From Minisyncoccota bacterium (lineage in GTDB: Bacteria > Patescibacteriota > Minisyncoccia > Phycocordibacterales > UBA9973), in assembly GCA_018061145.1 (NCBI GenBank), contig JAGOUR010000002.1, forward strand, positions 88,201 to 126,819: 38,619 nucleotides of DNA. Reading direction: 5' to 3'. Of this stretch, positions 7,030 to 15,132 are shown piece by piece; position 1 is the stretch's first letter, and each line of letters starts with the position of its first letter. The position numbers and the translations under genes are program-made. Under the pieces are notes generated by a model, which was given only the letters and a program-made list of their open reading frames with translations, searched no databases and was not told the origin of the DNA.

Positions 7030-9582
7030 TTACTCTAATACTTTTTTGAGTACATCCTCGGGTACTTCTTTGGCAGGTACTCTCATCTGCCAAGGGTCAG
7101 GCTTTTGTGTAGCCTGGTCAAAATCTTCAGTTTTTACGTCCTCTACTGGAGCTGGATTGTATTCTGGCACGTCTTGTACTGTCTGAGGTTCTGCTATTGG
7201 AGGTACTATTACTTCTTCAATTTTTTCTTCTACTATTTCTGGTATGACAGGTGTCTCTAGGAGCACAGGCTCTGGGTCAGGTATTTTGATTTCTTCAATC
7301 TTGGGGATTTCCACTACAGGCTCTGGATCAGGTATTTTAACTTCCTCTATTTTAGGAGTCTCGATTATTGGTTCTGGTATTTTAACCTCTTCTATCTTTG
7401 GTATTTCTATTACAACTTCGGGGGCATTAACCACTTCTACTTTTGGAATCTCTAAAACAGGAGTAGGTTCTGGAATTTTAACTTCTTCTATTTTTGGAAC
7501 TTCCACTATAGGCTCGGGGATCATCTCTTGCTTTGGTACATCTACTACAGGAGCAGGGATAGGAGTAGGAGTTTTTTCTTCTACGACAGCTGGAGCAATT
7601 ACAGTTCCAGCGGCAGCAGCAGGAGCCACACGAGCAAGAAGATCTTTGAGTGAAGATTTCTTTTCTTCAGAAGCTTCCCTACTAGGTAGGACTACCTTGG
7701 GCTTCACAGGATTTACATGAGGAGCTTCTGGCTTTTTAAGTGCAGACAAAGACATAGGTTTTACTATTTCTTTTTTGACTTCTACTACCTCTGGAACTTT
7801 TTTATCATCTAGATCCTCTGGCTTTTCATTCTTTATCTTATTCAGTAAATCTTTTAGTAATGGTGATGGTCCGTGAGTTTTTTTCACAAAAGGCTTTGGT
7901 GCGAATTTTGGATTTGGGGCACCATTCCTAGGAGGAAAACTCTTAGCTGGGAATTTACCATCACGATGTGAATATTCCTTTTGAGGTTCATGCTCTACAG
8001 CGGCAGTAAATGATGAAGTCACACGAGATCCATCTGCTTTGAATTCGATACCTAGGGCTGCTAGTGGTTGAGAATTCACAGCTTCTTGCTTGAAAGCTTT
8101 TGGAGTGATGAACCCCTTTGCTGCCTCTAGATTTCCCTCTTTTATTTTAAATAGACAATCCTTGCAGTAGATAGGCTTCTTTGGATCTGGCTCAAATGGG
8201 ACCATGATCTCTTTTGCACAGTTCAGACATGAGGCTTTGAATTTACCTATAACATCCGGATTGTCTGTAGATTGCAGAGTACCACTCCAGCGCATAATCT
8301 CGGATTCTACTTCTTCGCGGGGCTTTGTATAAAGCGCACGAGATGATTCTACTATTTTATCTTTCACATTCGCAGTGAGGTCTACCTTTATCGGTGGGAG
8401 TGTGGTCGCAGAAAATGGTCGACTAGTGATACCGTCGATCATCAATTTTAGGTACACGTGATAGTTCGGCAGGTTCACCAAATCCTGAGCCATGAATTCA
8501 GGCTCGAATTCTTTTTCTAGAAAATCTGCATCGTCTGCACCTACACGGAATATGATCATAGTACCCACGTTTCCAAAAACAGCATCACGAACCTTACTAC
8601 CATCCTTGTTTTCAAGCTGAGCAGTATATTGGTGGGCGACGATTAGATTCAGGCGGTATTTGCGGGCCTCGGAGAGGATGTTTGCAAATGAATCTGTAGC
8701 AAAGTTCTGGAACTCGTCGACATATAGATAAAAGTCCTTACGATCATTCTCGGGGATACGTACGCGCTCCATGGCAGCGAGCTGGATCTTTGTGATGAGC
8801 ATTCCTCCCAATAGAGCAGAATTGTCTTCACCGACGCGCCCCTTTGATACGTTCACCAGGAAAATCTTGCCATCATTCATGATGTCAAAAATATTGATAG
8901 TAGATCTCGGCTGACCTACGACATTACGAATGATAGAAGTCGAGAGGAATTGTCCGACTTTGTTTTGGATCGGAGCGATGGCTTCATTTCTGAATTGATC
9001 ACGCCACTGCTCGTACTCGTGCACCCAAAAAGCTTTGACCACTGGGTCCTTCAAATTACCTATGATCATCTGACGATAATCTTTATCCACTAGGATACGA
9101 GGAATACCTAGGAGTGTAGTACCTGGGGTATCTAGGAGCGCTAGGATGGCATTGTTCAATATGTATTCCATACGACTACTCCATGCATTGGCCCAGATTT
9201 TTGTAAAGATTCCCATCAGACCTGAAGCTACTAGGTGCTTGTACTTTGGGTCATCGAGTTGTAGTACGTTGAAGCCGATATGAAAATCAGTATCTGCCGG
9301 ATTGAAATATATAACATCTTTTACTCGATGCTCGGGTATCAGATGGAGTACTTCTTCTACTAGCTCGCCGTGAGGATCCACTACACAGATACCCTCGCCA
9401 TTTTGAATATTCTGTACTATAAGATTAGAAAGGAGTACAGATTTACCTGTACCAGATTTTCCCAATATGTACATATGCTGGCGACGATCTTTTCTTTTTA
9501 TACCAAAGACATTCGCAGAATTGCGGAAATTTGTCTTGCCGAAATATGTAATATCACGATTGTGTGGGATATTGTTATCCAT
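7030..9582 (-). CDS. TraD/VirD4-like DNA-translocase ATPase with zinc ribbon and repetitive tail
   Basis: The 850-residue protein has a type IV secretion/conjugation coupling-ATPase core in residues ~1-410. The start HNRDITYFGKTNFRNSANVFGIKRKDRRQHMYI precedes Walker A GKSGTGKSVLL; VCVVDPHGELVEEVL follows, and Walker B is FYLYVDEFQNFATDSF. Residues ~455-480 carry a CxxC...CxxC zinc ribbon (CLNCAKE...IYCKDCLF). The last ~250 residues are Pro/Glu/Val/Ile-rich with imperfect repeats of the type IPKIEEVKIPEPxPVVE. No transmembrane segment is evident. It forms an operon with the downstream lamin-tail protein. A TATAAT lies 7 bases before the ATG. A shorter paralogue without ribbon or tail is at 15133-16611. 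A role in DNA transport or type IV pilus/competence function is inferred from the family. Confidence 0.88.
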   Translation of the reverse strand: MDNNIPHNRDITYFGKTNFRNSANVFGIKRKDRRQHMYILGKSGTGKSVLLSNLIVQNIQNGEGICVVDPHGELVEEVLHLIPEHRVKDVIYFNPADTDFHIGFNVLQLDDPKYKHLVASGLMGIFTKIWANAWSSRMEYILNNAILALLDTPGTTLLGIPRILVDKDYRQMIIGNLKDPVVKAFWVHEYEQWRDQFRNEAIAPIQNKVGQFLSTSIIRNVVGQPRSTINIFDIMNDGKIFLVNVSKGRVGEDNSALLGGMLITKIQLAAMERVRIPENDRKDFYLYVDEFQNFATDSFANILSEARKYRLNLIVAHQYTAQLENKDGSKVRDAVFGNVGTMIIFRVGADDADFLEKEFEPEFMAQDLVNLPNYHVYLKLMIDGITSRPFSATTLPPIKVDLTANVKDKIVESSRALYTKPREEVESEIMRWSGTLQSTDNPDVIGKFKASCLNCAKEIMVPFEPDPKKPIYCKDCLFKIKEGNLEAAKGFITPKAFKQEAVNSQPLAALGIEFKADGSRVTSSFTAAVEHEPQKEYSHRDGKFPAKSFPPRNGAPNPKFAPKPFVKKTHGPSPLLKDLLNKIKNEKPEDLDDKKVPEVVEVKKEIVKPMSLSALKKPEAPHVNPVKPKVVLPSREASEEKKSSLKDLLARVAPAAAAGTVIAPAVVEEKTPTPIPAPVVDVPKQEMIPEPIVEVPKIEEVKIPEPTPVLEIPKVEVVNAPEVVIEIPKIEEVKIPEPIIETPKIEEVKIPDPEPVVEIPKIEEIKIPDPEPVLLETPVIPEIVEEKIEEVIVPPIAEPQTVQDVPEYNPAPVEDVKTEDFDQATQKPDPWQMRVPAKEVPEDVLKKVLE
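7244..7500 (-). repeat. Imperfect tandem repeat encoding the ATPase tail
   Basis: About six imperfect ~51-base copies encode the KIEEVKIPEPxP-type peptide repeat in the C-terminal tail of the TraD-like ATPase. Copy-number change by slippage is likely. Confidence 0.7.
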
Positions 9583-9808
9583 TGCATTTATTATATCACA
9601 TATGTTAAGATGAAAACATGTTTAAATACATGCAGACAAATTTCCTTCCGCTACCTCCCATCTACACATCTTAGTAGTTGGTATTTGTATTGTATATTTC
9701 TCGAAATATTGAATGTAAGAACCAGCTCCTAAGCTGGATTTTTATTTGTTAAATACAAATATTTGTTCTTTTTTGCACATTCAAAACTACATAATATAAT
9801 AAGAAAAC
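9583..9808. promoter_or_regulatory. Divergent promoter region with an isolated terminator hairpin
   Basis: The minus-strand -10 TATAAT at 9590-9595 lies 7 bases before the ATPase ATG. The plus-strand TATAAT at 9795-9800 lies 8 bases before proC, with TTTGCA at 9772-9777. Between them is a plus-oriented terminator-like hairpin CCAGCT-CCTA-AGCTGG (9722-9737) followed by ATTTTTATTT, with no gene upstream of it on that strand. A further dyad, ATATTTCTCGAAATAT, lies near 9696-9711. The hairpin could end a short RNA from this region. Confidence 0.5.
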
Positions 9809-10696
9809 ATGAAAAACATCTTAATCATCGGAGCTGGGGATATCGGATATCCACTAGCCCTAACACTCTCTTCCCTTTTTGATGGAAGTATCTACGTAAC
9901 ACGCAATGATAAATCCAAGGGATTCAATGGTTTGGAAAAAACCTGTACTTGTGGATATGATAATGTAAAATTCGTAAAGAATGCAGATGTCATCATCCTA
10001 GCAGTACGCCCAGCACAATTAGAAAGCGTACTCACAGAAATCGCCCCCTACCTGACTGAGGACAAAGTCCTCATCTCTATCGCAGCATGTAAAAAAACTG
10101 AACTTATCCGCAGTATCGTCGGACCAAATGTTCAGATTGCACGTGCTATGCCCAATGTCGGTTTGTCTTTTCAGAAATCAATGACATTTTTATGTTTTGA
10201 TTCAAAAAATACAAACACAAATTTTAACTCTGCATCTGTGATATTCTCAATTCTCGGTGAGATTGAAATAATCCCCGAAGAGATGATGAATGCAGGAACT
10301 ATCTTCTCAGGATCCATGCCCGCCATAATGGCCAAGCTTTTTGGATCTTGCGGTAAACCACCTAGGGTCTATTTAAATAATGGGTGTCTTGAGACTATAA
10401 CAGTTATCAGGAATATCCTGACTGAGATAACTCTGGAAAATGGATTTAGTAATGGAGAAGAGATAATCAACCAGGTATATGATGGTCTGTATCAAACCAC
10501 CACAACAGGAGGTAAATCATTTGAAGAAGTTATTCACGATGTGGCCACTCCTGGCGGATGCACTCAAGCCATGCTGACCAAGATCGACATGGATGAATGG
10601 CTTCGAGCCGGATTAGCAGACAACTACAGAAAAATCTGGAAGGAAATGCTCCAAGATGTAATAGGCGCAGGAATAGCTCGCCTAGAAAAAATGTAA
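9809..10696 (+). CDS. proC: Pyrroline-5-carboxylate reductase-like protein (ProC family)
   Basis: This is a 295-residue NAD(P)-dependent reductase. The N-terminal Rossmann motif is IIGAGDIGYPLA, followed by VILAVRPAQLESVL and IARAMPNVGLSF, both typical ProC strands (VKP and RxMPN). The C-terminal dimerisation domain has the block EVIHDVATPGGCTQAML, matching the family SPGGxT signature. The expected reaction is the last step of proline synthesis. No other proline biosynthesis gene is visible here. The gene has its own leaderless-type promoter and a bidirectional terminator. Confidence 0.88.
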   Translation: MKNILIIGAGDIGYPLALTLSSLFDGSIYVTRNDKSKGFNGLEKTCTCGYDNVKFVKNADVIILAVRPAQLESVLTEIAPYLTEDKVLISIAACKKTELIRSIVGPNVQIARAMPNVGLSFQKSMTFLCFDSKNTNTNFNSASVIFSILGEIEIIPEEMMNAGTIFSGSMPAIMAKLFGSCGKPPRVYLNNGCLETITVIRNILTEITLENGFSNGEEIINQVYDGLYQTTTTGGKSFEEVIHDVATPGGCTQAMLTKIDMDEWLRAGLADNYRKIWKEMLQDVIGAGIARLEKM

Positions 10697-10717
10697 TTTT
10701 TTTGTATTCCAACCAAA

Positions 10718-10756
10718 GAAAAAAAATGCTCACGTATACACGTGGGCATTTTTATT
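10718..10756. terminator. Bidirectional terminator after proC
   Basis: The hairpin ATGCTCACGT/ACGTGGGCAT (10726-10749, one G-T pair) has a run of A before it and T after it. It lies between proC and the convergent DUF1653 gene. Confidence 0.85.
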
Positions 10757-11060
10757 ATCCATATAACTCTTTTTTCTTTGATTCTAATTTTGAAATAATT
10801 TCTGGGTCTGTGATCTTGGAAAATCTTGGAAAAGTTTTCCCATCTCTATTCATAACCTCGGTAAAATTCTCCACTGAGCGAACAAATACATCCATATCGT
10901 TACCTTTAAAAATATCTACTTCATACAAAGGTTTATAGAACAAAACTTCACAATCTTTTTCTGCATCAAAACCAAACCCTTGTATAACATATGAATGACC
11001 ATATATATCCTCGGGATTATGCTTGAAATGATAATAATATTCTCCAATTTGTGGCTTCAT
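10755..11060 (-). CDS. DUF1653 domain protein
   Basis: This is a 101-residue protein made almost entirely of a DUF1653 domain. It opens with KPQIGEYYYHFKHNPEDIYGHSYVIQGFGFDAEKDCEVLFYKPLY and closes with VFVRSVENFTEV...GKTFPRF. That order (GxYxHFK, YxV, VxYxxLY, xVRxxxxF, xxRF) matches the small beta-rich family by eye. Biochemical function of the family is not established. It starts 14 bases after the stop of the Cys-rich protein gene, on the same strand, so they are probably cotranscribed. Confidence 0.85.
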   Translation of the reverse strand: MKPQIGEYYYHFKHNPEDIYGHSYVIQGFGFDAEKDCEVLFYKPLYEVDIFKGNDMDVFVRSVENFTEVMNRDGKTFPRFSKITDPEIISKLESKKKELYG

Positions 11061-11074
11061 AATTTAATTATATA

Positions 11075-12841
11075 TTAGAAAACTTCTTTTTTATAACACT
11101 CTTCACAATAGATAATTTCATTATCTATGTCGTATGCAGTAGAAAAAATATTCTGACATTGTCCGCCCAAATGAGAATCGTGAACTTGAGTGTTCCTGTA
11201 TTCAAATTTTACAGGATGCTCCCCTTCGCACATACACTTAATTTCTTTTAAAATTGGAGGAGCCATAAATAACTGTCTTCTTGAAAATCTGCAATTCGAA
11301 CAATACCTAGGTATAGGTAAATTGGAATTCTTTAAAAAAGATAATTCATCAGGAATAATACGGTACGCCTTCTCACACAAAGAACAACCAATTATTTCTT
11401 TTGTTATATTCTCATCAACATCACTAATAGAATCAGGAATATCTACTGATTTTATAGTGGTATTATATTCTCTTAAATTTGCATCTCTCCATATGAACCC
11501 AGCCTTTTCAACATCTTCTTTATTTGAAGGAAATTGATCATTTATCAATGTTTCGTTGTACGCAAATGGAGACATCTCTATCGGAAAAAATTCACCGTAT
11601 CTATATACAATATCTCTTTCATTTACATAAGGCATATCATCCATATGTTTTTTAATTTTTTCCACTAGATCAAAATATTCTTCTTTTGTATATTGCTTAT
11701 TAAAAATACAATACTGTTTATCTTTCAAGCCAACACAACCAAAACAATTTTTAGATCGTCGCATGTTTATACAGTATTCCAACTCCTGGCATCCAGGCCA
11801 ACATTCATAACAAAATTTTATTTGATCAACTTGCTCCCCTACAATCATACATTCATAGATTTGTGAGGCGCTGACGCCCCAGCAGGTATAATCATAAGAA
11901 TCGCTAGCGCCACCAAATGGAACATCCTGCACGTATTTTAAATTTTGACCTTGCTGTACAATATAACTATATTTTACATTCTTACTATCCTTTATATCTT
12001 CACCTAATACATCCTGATTTCTAAAACCAAGCATGTATTTTACAGGAAATTTTTTCCAGAATTCTTCTGATTTACACCTAGCGTCAAAAAATCCTGACCA
12101 TGTATCCAAATTCATAGATTTAATTTTTTCGAAGTATTCTTCTTTTGTATATTGTTGATTAAAAATCTTGTAAGTAGAATTTCTAAGATTTATACAACCA
12201 AAACAATTTGTACATCCAACACAATTTTTAGAAAACCACACATCAACACAGTTCTCTGAATTAATAGATCCAACTGTATGATAACTTTTATCAACACGAA
12301 CATTGTCATAGCAAAATTCACTGTTATAACAACTAGTTAAATCAAAACAATTTTTAAGCATACTACCATTACAGCAATATGCGCAATCTTCCATAAAAGT
12401 AGCATTAAAACAAAGATATGAATTTTTCATATCGTCACACATATTTGAATAATCACAATTCACACACCTCTGCATTGATTTTGCAGGATATGGCACAGTA
12501 TATAAAAGTTCTTTCATTTGAGTAAAAAATGGAACAGAAAAATCATAGTCTCTTCCATAATCAAAAGAATCCCAATTATCGCTATTCCAATATGACTGCT
12601 CGTATAGAGTCAAACCTGCATCTGGGTGAACACCTGTAAATATTTCTTTTCCAGTAACTGCATCTACGCCTCGAAATAAATGCCAAACATTGCGCCATAT
12701 TATTCTGCGCTTATATCTACACTCCGGACAAAATGTCGGAGCAGGAACCTTAATCTTTTCATAGAATGAAAAATCATCAGGTTCGATCATAAAATCACCC
12801 TTACAATTCTGACATATTCTACTTTCTTTATTTAACATCAT
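11075..12841 (-). CDS. Cys-rich zinc-ribbon repeat protein A
   Basis: The protein has 588 residues and 38 cysteines. The N-terminus is a zinc ribbon (CQNCKGDF ... APTFCPECRYKRR). The middle is a ladder of cysteine-centred repeats (RCVNCDYSN, DCAYCCNGS, NCVGCTNCFGCINLRN). Twice the motif CFGCxxLRNxxY/KxxQYC-IFNxQYTKEEY occurs (near ~215-235 and ~365-390). A second ribbon follows (GCSLCEKAY ... RYCSNCRFSRR), and a third pair closes the protein (YCEECYKK). The ladder suggests a stacked, metal- or disulfide-stabilised repeat fold. I do not recognise a characterised function. A paralogue with the same architecture lies at 13403-15094, with a MazF-like gene between them. No signal peptide is visible, so it is probably cytoplasmic. 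Confidence 0.85.
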   Translation of the reverse strand: MMLNKESRICQNCKGDFMIEPDDFSFYEKIKVPAPTFCPECRYKRRIIWRNVWHLFRGVDAVTGKEIFTGVHPDAGLTLYEQSYWNSDNWDSFDYGRDYDFSVPFFTQMKELLYTVPYPAKSMQRCVNCDYSNMCDDMKNSYLCFNATFMEDCAYCCNGSMLKNCFDLTSCYNSEFCYDNVRVDKSYHTVGSINSENCVDVWFSKNCVGCTNCFGCINLRNSTYKIFNQQYTKEEYFEKIKSMNLDTWSGFFDARCKSEEFWKKFPVKYMLGFRNQDVLGEDIKDSKNVKYSYIVQQGQNLKYVQDVPFGGASDSYDYTCWGVSASQIYECMIVGEQVDQIKFCYECWPGCQELEYCINMRRSKNCFGCVGLKDKQYCIFNKQYTKEEYFDLVEKIKKHMDDMPYVNERDIVYRYGEFFPIEMSPFAYNETLINDQFPSNKEDVEKAGFIWRDANLREYNTTIKSVDIPDSISDVDENITKEIIGCSLCEKAYRIIPDELSFLKNSNLPIPRYCSNCRFSRRQLFMAPPILKEIKCMCEGEHPVKFEYRNTQVHDSHLGGQCQNIFSTAYDIDNEIIYCEECYKKEVF

Positions 12842-12908
12842 ATTTTTTGCAATTTCCTGCCCCGTAGGAAGTACTCTTTCCTTTGAGGTGGCATGCTCTT
12901 GTTTCTAT

Positions 12909-12999
12909 TTGCATAAAATTTTATATATGGTATATTATATGTATTGATGTCCTTCGGGACTTCCGAGAATACCCGCCTTGTGCGGGTATTCGATTTTTA
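12909..12999 (+). ncRNA. Possible short plus-strand transcript
   Basis: A TTGCAT/TATATT promoter-like pair (12909-12914, 12931-12936; 16-base spacer) is followed by hairpin GTCC-TTCG-GGAC (12949-12960). A perfect 10-bp terminator hairpin GAATACCCGC/GCGGGTATTC (12967-12991) with a T-tract (12994-12998) ends it. No ORF fits. The predicted RNA would be about 55 bases and runs antisense to the mazF 3' end. The hairpins could alternatively just terminate the minus-strand mazF message. Confidence 0.35.
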
Positions 13000-13395
13000 G
13001 GACAAGATTTTATTGAATAATTGAATAACTATTTGTAAATCTCTCTTATTAATCTTCCCTACTTTTCTCAATAACCTATTCGAGCTAATAACTCTCATTT
13101 GAGAGAATACTACGACACCACTTCCTCCTTCTTCATATTCAACTTTATAATGATATTTGTCAACAAAATGATTCTTACTCGTCAAAGGAAAAACATACAT
13201 TGTATGCCTATTTATTACTTTTAAAATTAATACTGGTCTCTCAAAAGTCTCGTGTTTACCATCCATCTCTTTACCGATATTCAAACCCATAGTAGTCCAC
13301 CAGATATCTCCTGCGTGAAAATTAAAATCATCACCTATTTCTTTTTTATTAATAGACTTTTTTAAAGTATTCCAATTATCAAAATCTTTTTCCAT
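12997..13395 (-). CDS. MazF/PemK-like toxin (mRNA interferase family)
   Basis: The 132-residue protein has a short N-terminal helix (FDNWNTLKKSINKK) before a PemK/MazF fold. The core reads AGDIWWTTMGLNIGKEMDG...FERPVLILKVINRHTMYVFPLTSK, then VVFSQMRVISSNRLLRKVGKI. The GDIWW, RPVLIL, S/TSK and Q-x-R-x-I-S landmarks of the family are all present. MazF toxins cleave RNA, usually with a cognate antitoxin gene beside them. None is seen here: the neighbours are the Cys-rich proteins A and B. It follows protein B by 7 bases and also has a TATAAT (13402-13407) 6 bases before the ATG, overlapping the end of protein B. The N-terminal extension is inferred to be a CPR subfamily trait. Confidence 0.82.
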   Translation of the reverse strand: MEKDFDNWNTLKKSINKKEIGDDFNFHAGDIWWTTMGLNIGKEMDGKHETFERPVLILKVINRHTMYVFPLTSKNHFVDKYHYKVEYEEGGSGVVVFSQMRVISSNRLLRKVGKINKRDLQIVIQLFNKILS

Positions 13396-13401
13396 AAAGA
13401 T

Positions 13402-13407
13402 ATTATA
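13402..13407 (-). promoter_or_regulatory. -10 box of the mazF-like gene
   Basis: TATAAT on the minus strand ends 6 bases before the ATG at 13395. The -35 is weak. AGGAGG, ~15 bases upstream of the ATG, is too distant for a normal Shine-Dalgarno. Confidence 0.45.
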
Positions 13408-15094
13408 TTACCTCCTGCTGATAACATTTTTCACAGTAAACAATCTCCGGTCTTTCTGGGGCGTAGCTAGTCTCGAATTCATTCTCACAACCATCCTTCA
13501 TACATGTACGGTGCCAGAGCTTACGAGGAGTGCGCTTGTTTAGGCGATCACGAAAACGACAAGGGAAACATTGCTCTGGTAGTGGTACATTTATCTTTTT
13601 ATGCAACAGCAACTCTTCAGAAGTTATTTTAAAAGCTGTCGCACAAGCAGTATGCTTTTTCTTTTCAACATCAGAATCTTGAGACTTGCAACTTATGATT
13701 TCATTCAAAATACTTTCATCTGTCTCTTTGATCGATTGGGGAATATTTTCATGACTCATAGTTACCACATAACTACGCGCATCACGATTATACCACCGCC
13801 AACCCTTACTTAGGACTTCTTCTTTGGTCATTGGGTAATAATGCTGAGCCACTGTCTCATTATAAGCAAATGGGGATATTTTAGTGGGGAAAAACTCACC
13901 CCATTCCCCACCTTCTTTCATGTGGTCAATAATTTTTCTAATCAAAATTTCATATTCTTCTTTGGAATATTGCTTATTCAAAATACAATATTTATTTTTA
14001 TTCAAAGCAACACAGCCAAAAATAGAATCACAACTAAAACAATTTTCTACGTACTTACAATCGAAAATATTCCACGACCGAGAGCAACCTATGCTCCTTG
14101 CTGAGTAACCAACACCCTCCATCTCATAATCAAGCTCATTATACGCCATTTCTGTGACGTCTAAACAATTTTTCATATACCAAGCATCCTGACAATAACT
14201 TGAATCTTCTGTATCAAAGACACAAAAACAATCCTGGCTATTCTTGAGATTCTCAAGATAAGAACCATTAGAATTTAATATTTTTTGCCCGACATAATAT
14301 TTAGTAGGTAAACTCAAGGCCAATTCTATGTGCTTTTTTAGAACCATATCAATCTCAGACCTAGTATATTTAAATTCGGATAAGCGCTTTTGATATTCTT
14401 CTTTTGTAAGTTGTTCATTGAACCAATAATAAGATTTGTTTCGCAAATTTACACTGCCAAAACAGTCATTGCACCCTTTGCAATCCTTTAAAAAATAGCT
14501 ATTAAAACAATCAGTGCAATTATCTAAATATGCAGAATTCGAACATTTTGTACAAAAGATACACTCATACAAAAGTTCACAAGAAAGTATACTGTTGCAA
14601 TCAATGCATTCACGACTTTTCCCATACAATGATCCGTACATAGAATCCTCACTAGCATCAGAACCAAAAACCATATAACAATTTTTTAAATCTTGAGATT
14701 GATTAGTATAATCGCTGTTAACACATCGAAAATGAGCTACGCTCACTTTTGGGGTTCGTTCTCTCAAATCTTTAAATTGCTCGAAAAATGTTTTAGAAAA
14801 ATCAAAATCACATCCATATTGAAATCTATCCCAATCATCACTCCACCAGCATTTTGTGCAGTATACAGGACCCGAATATTCTGGATTGTAGATAGAGACC
14901 ATCGGATTTAGACATTTTGAACAATTCCTACGATAAAGATCCCATTCATTGCGATCAGAAATTCTTCTTTGATATCGACAATCCGGGCAAAATGTCGGAG
15001 CAGGAACACCTATCTTTTCATAGAATGAAAAATCATCAGGCTCGATTATAAAATCACCCTTGCAATTCTGGCATATTTTGGTCTCGGGAGTCAT
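13403..15094 (-). CDS. Cys-rich zinc-ribbon repeat protein B
   Basis: The protein has 563 residues and 40 cysteines, and is a paralogue of the 11075-12841 product. It has the same N-terminal ribbon (ICQNCKGDFIIEPDDFSFYEKIGVPAPTFCPDCRYQRRI), with an extra CSKC...YCTKCWW pair. A cysteine ladder follows (CIDCNSILSCELLYECIFC, then TKCSNSAYLDNCTDCFNS). The conserved CFGSVNLRNKSYYWFNEQLTKEEY and CVALNKNKYCILNKQYSKEEY blocks are present, and the C-terminus has ribbon pairs (EQCFPCRF, VYCEKCYQQ). The function is not known to me. It heads a probable operon with the MazF-like gene. The DNA at 14990-15094 and 12700-12840 is strikingly similar between the two copies, suggesting a recent duplication or conversion of the N-terminal ribbon. 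Confidence 0.85.
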   Translation of the reverse strand: MTPETKICQNCKGDFIIEPDDFSFYEKIGVPAPTFCPDCRYQRRISDRNEWDLYRRNCSKCLNPMVSIYNPEYSGPVYCTKCWWSDDWDRFQYGCDFDFSKTFFEQFKDLRERTPKVSVAHFRCVNSDYTNQSQDLKNCYMVFGSDASEDSMYGSLYGKSRECIDCNSILSCELLYECIFCTKCSNSAYLDNCTDCFNSYFLKDCKGCNDCFGSVNLRNKSYYWFNEQLTKEEYQKRLSEFKYTRSEIDMVLKKHIELALSLPTKYYVGQKILNSNGSYLENLKNSQDCFCVFDTEDSSYCQDAWYMKNCLDVTEMAYNELDYEMEGVGYSARSIGCSRSWNIFDCKYVENCFSCDSIFGCVALNKNKYCILNKQYSKEEYEILIRKIIDHMKEGGEWGEFFPTKISPFAYNETVAQHYYPMTKEEVLSKGWRWYNRDARSYVVTMSHENIPQSIKETDESILNEIISCKSQDSDVEKKKHTACATAFKITSEELLLHKKINVPLPEQCFPCRFRDRLNKRTPRKLWHRTCMKDGCENEFETSYAPERPEIVYCEKCYQQEVI

Positions 15095-15132
15095 ATTTTT
15101 ATTCTGCTATATATTTACCCAAATAGCAATAT

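Noticed and set aside
7244-7720. Plus-strand Ser/Thr/Gly-rich ORF
   Set aside because: It is the antisense shadow of the Pro/Glu repeat tail of the TraD-like ATPase.
9370-9732. Plus-strand ORF over the ATPase start
   Set aside because: It overlaps the N-terminal coding sequence and promoter of the ATPase and has no family resemblance.
12842-13402. Antitoxin gene for the MazF-like toxin
   Set aside because: Frames on both strands around the gene show no small DNA-binding protein. The gaps are 7 and 155 bases.
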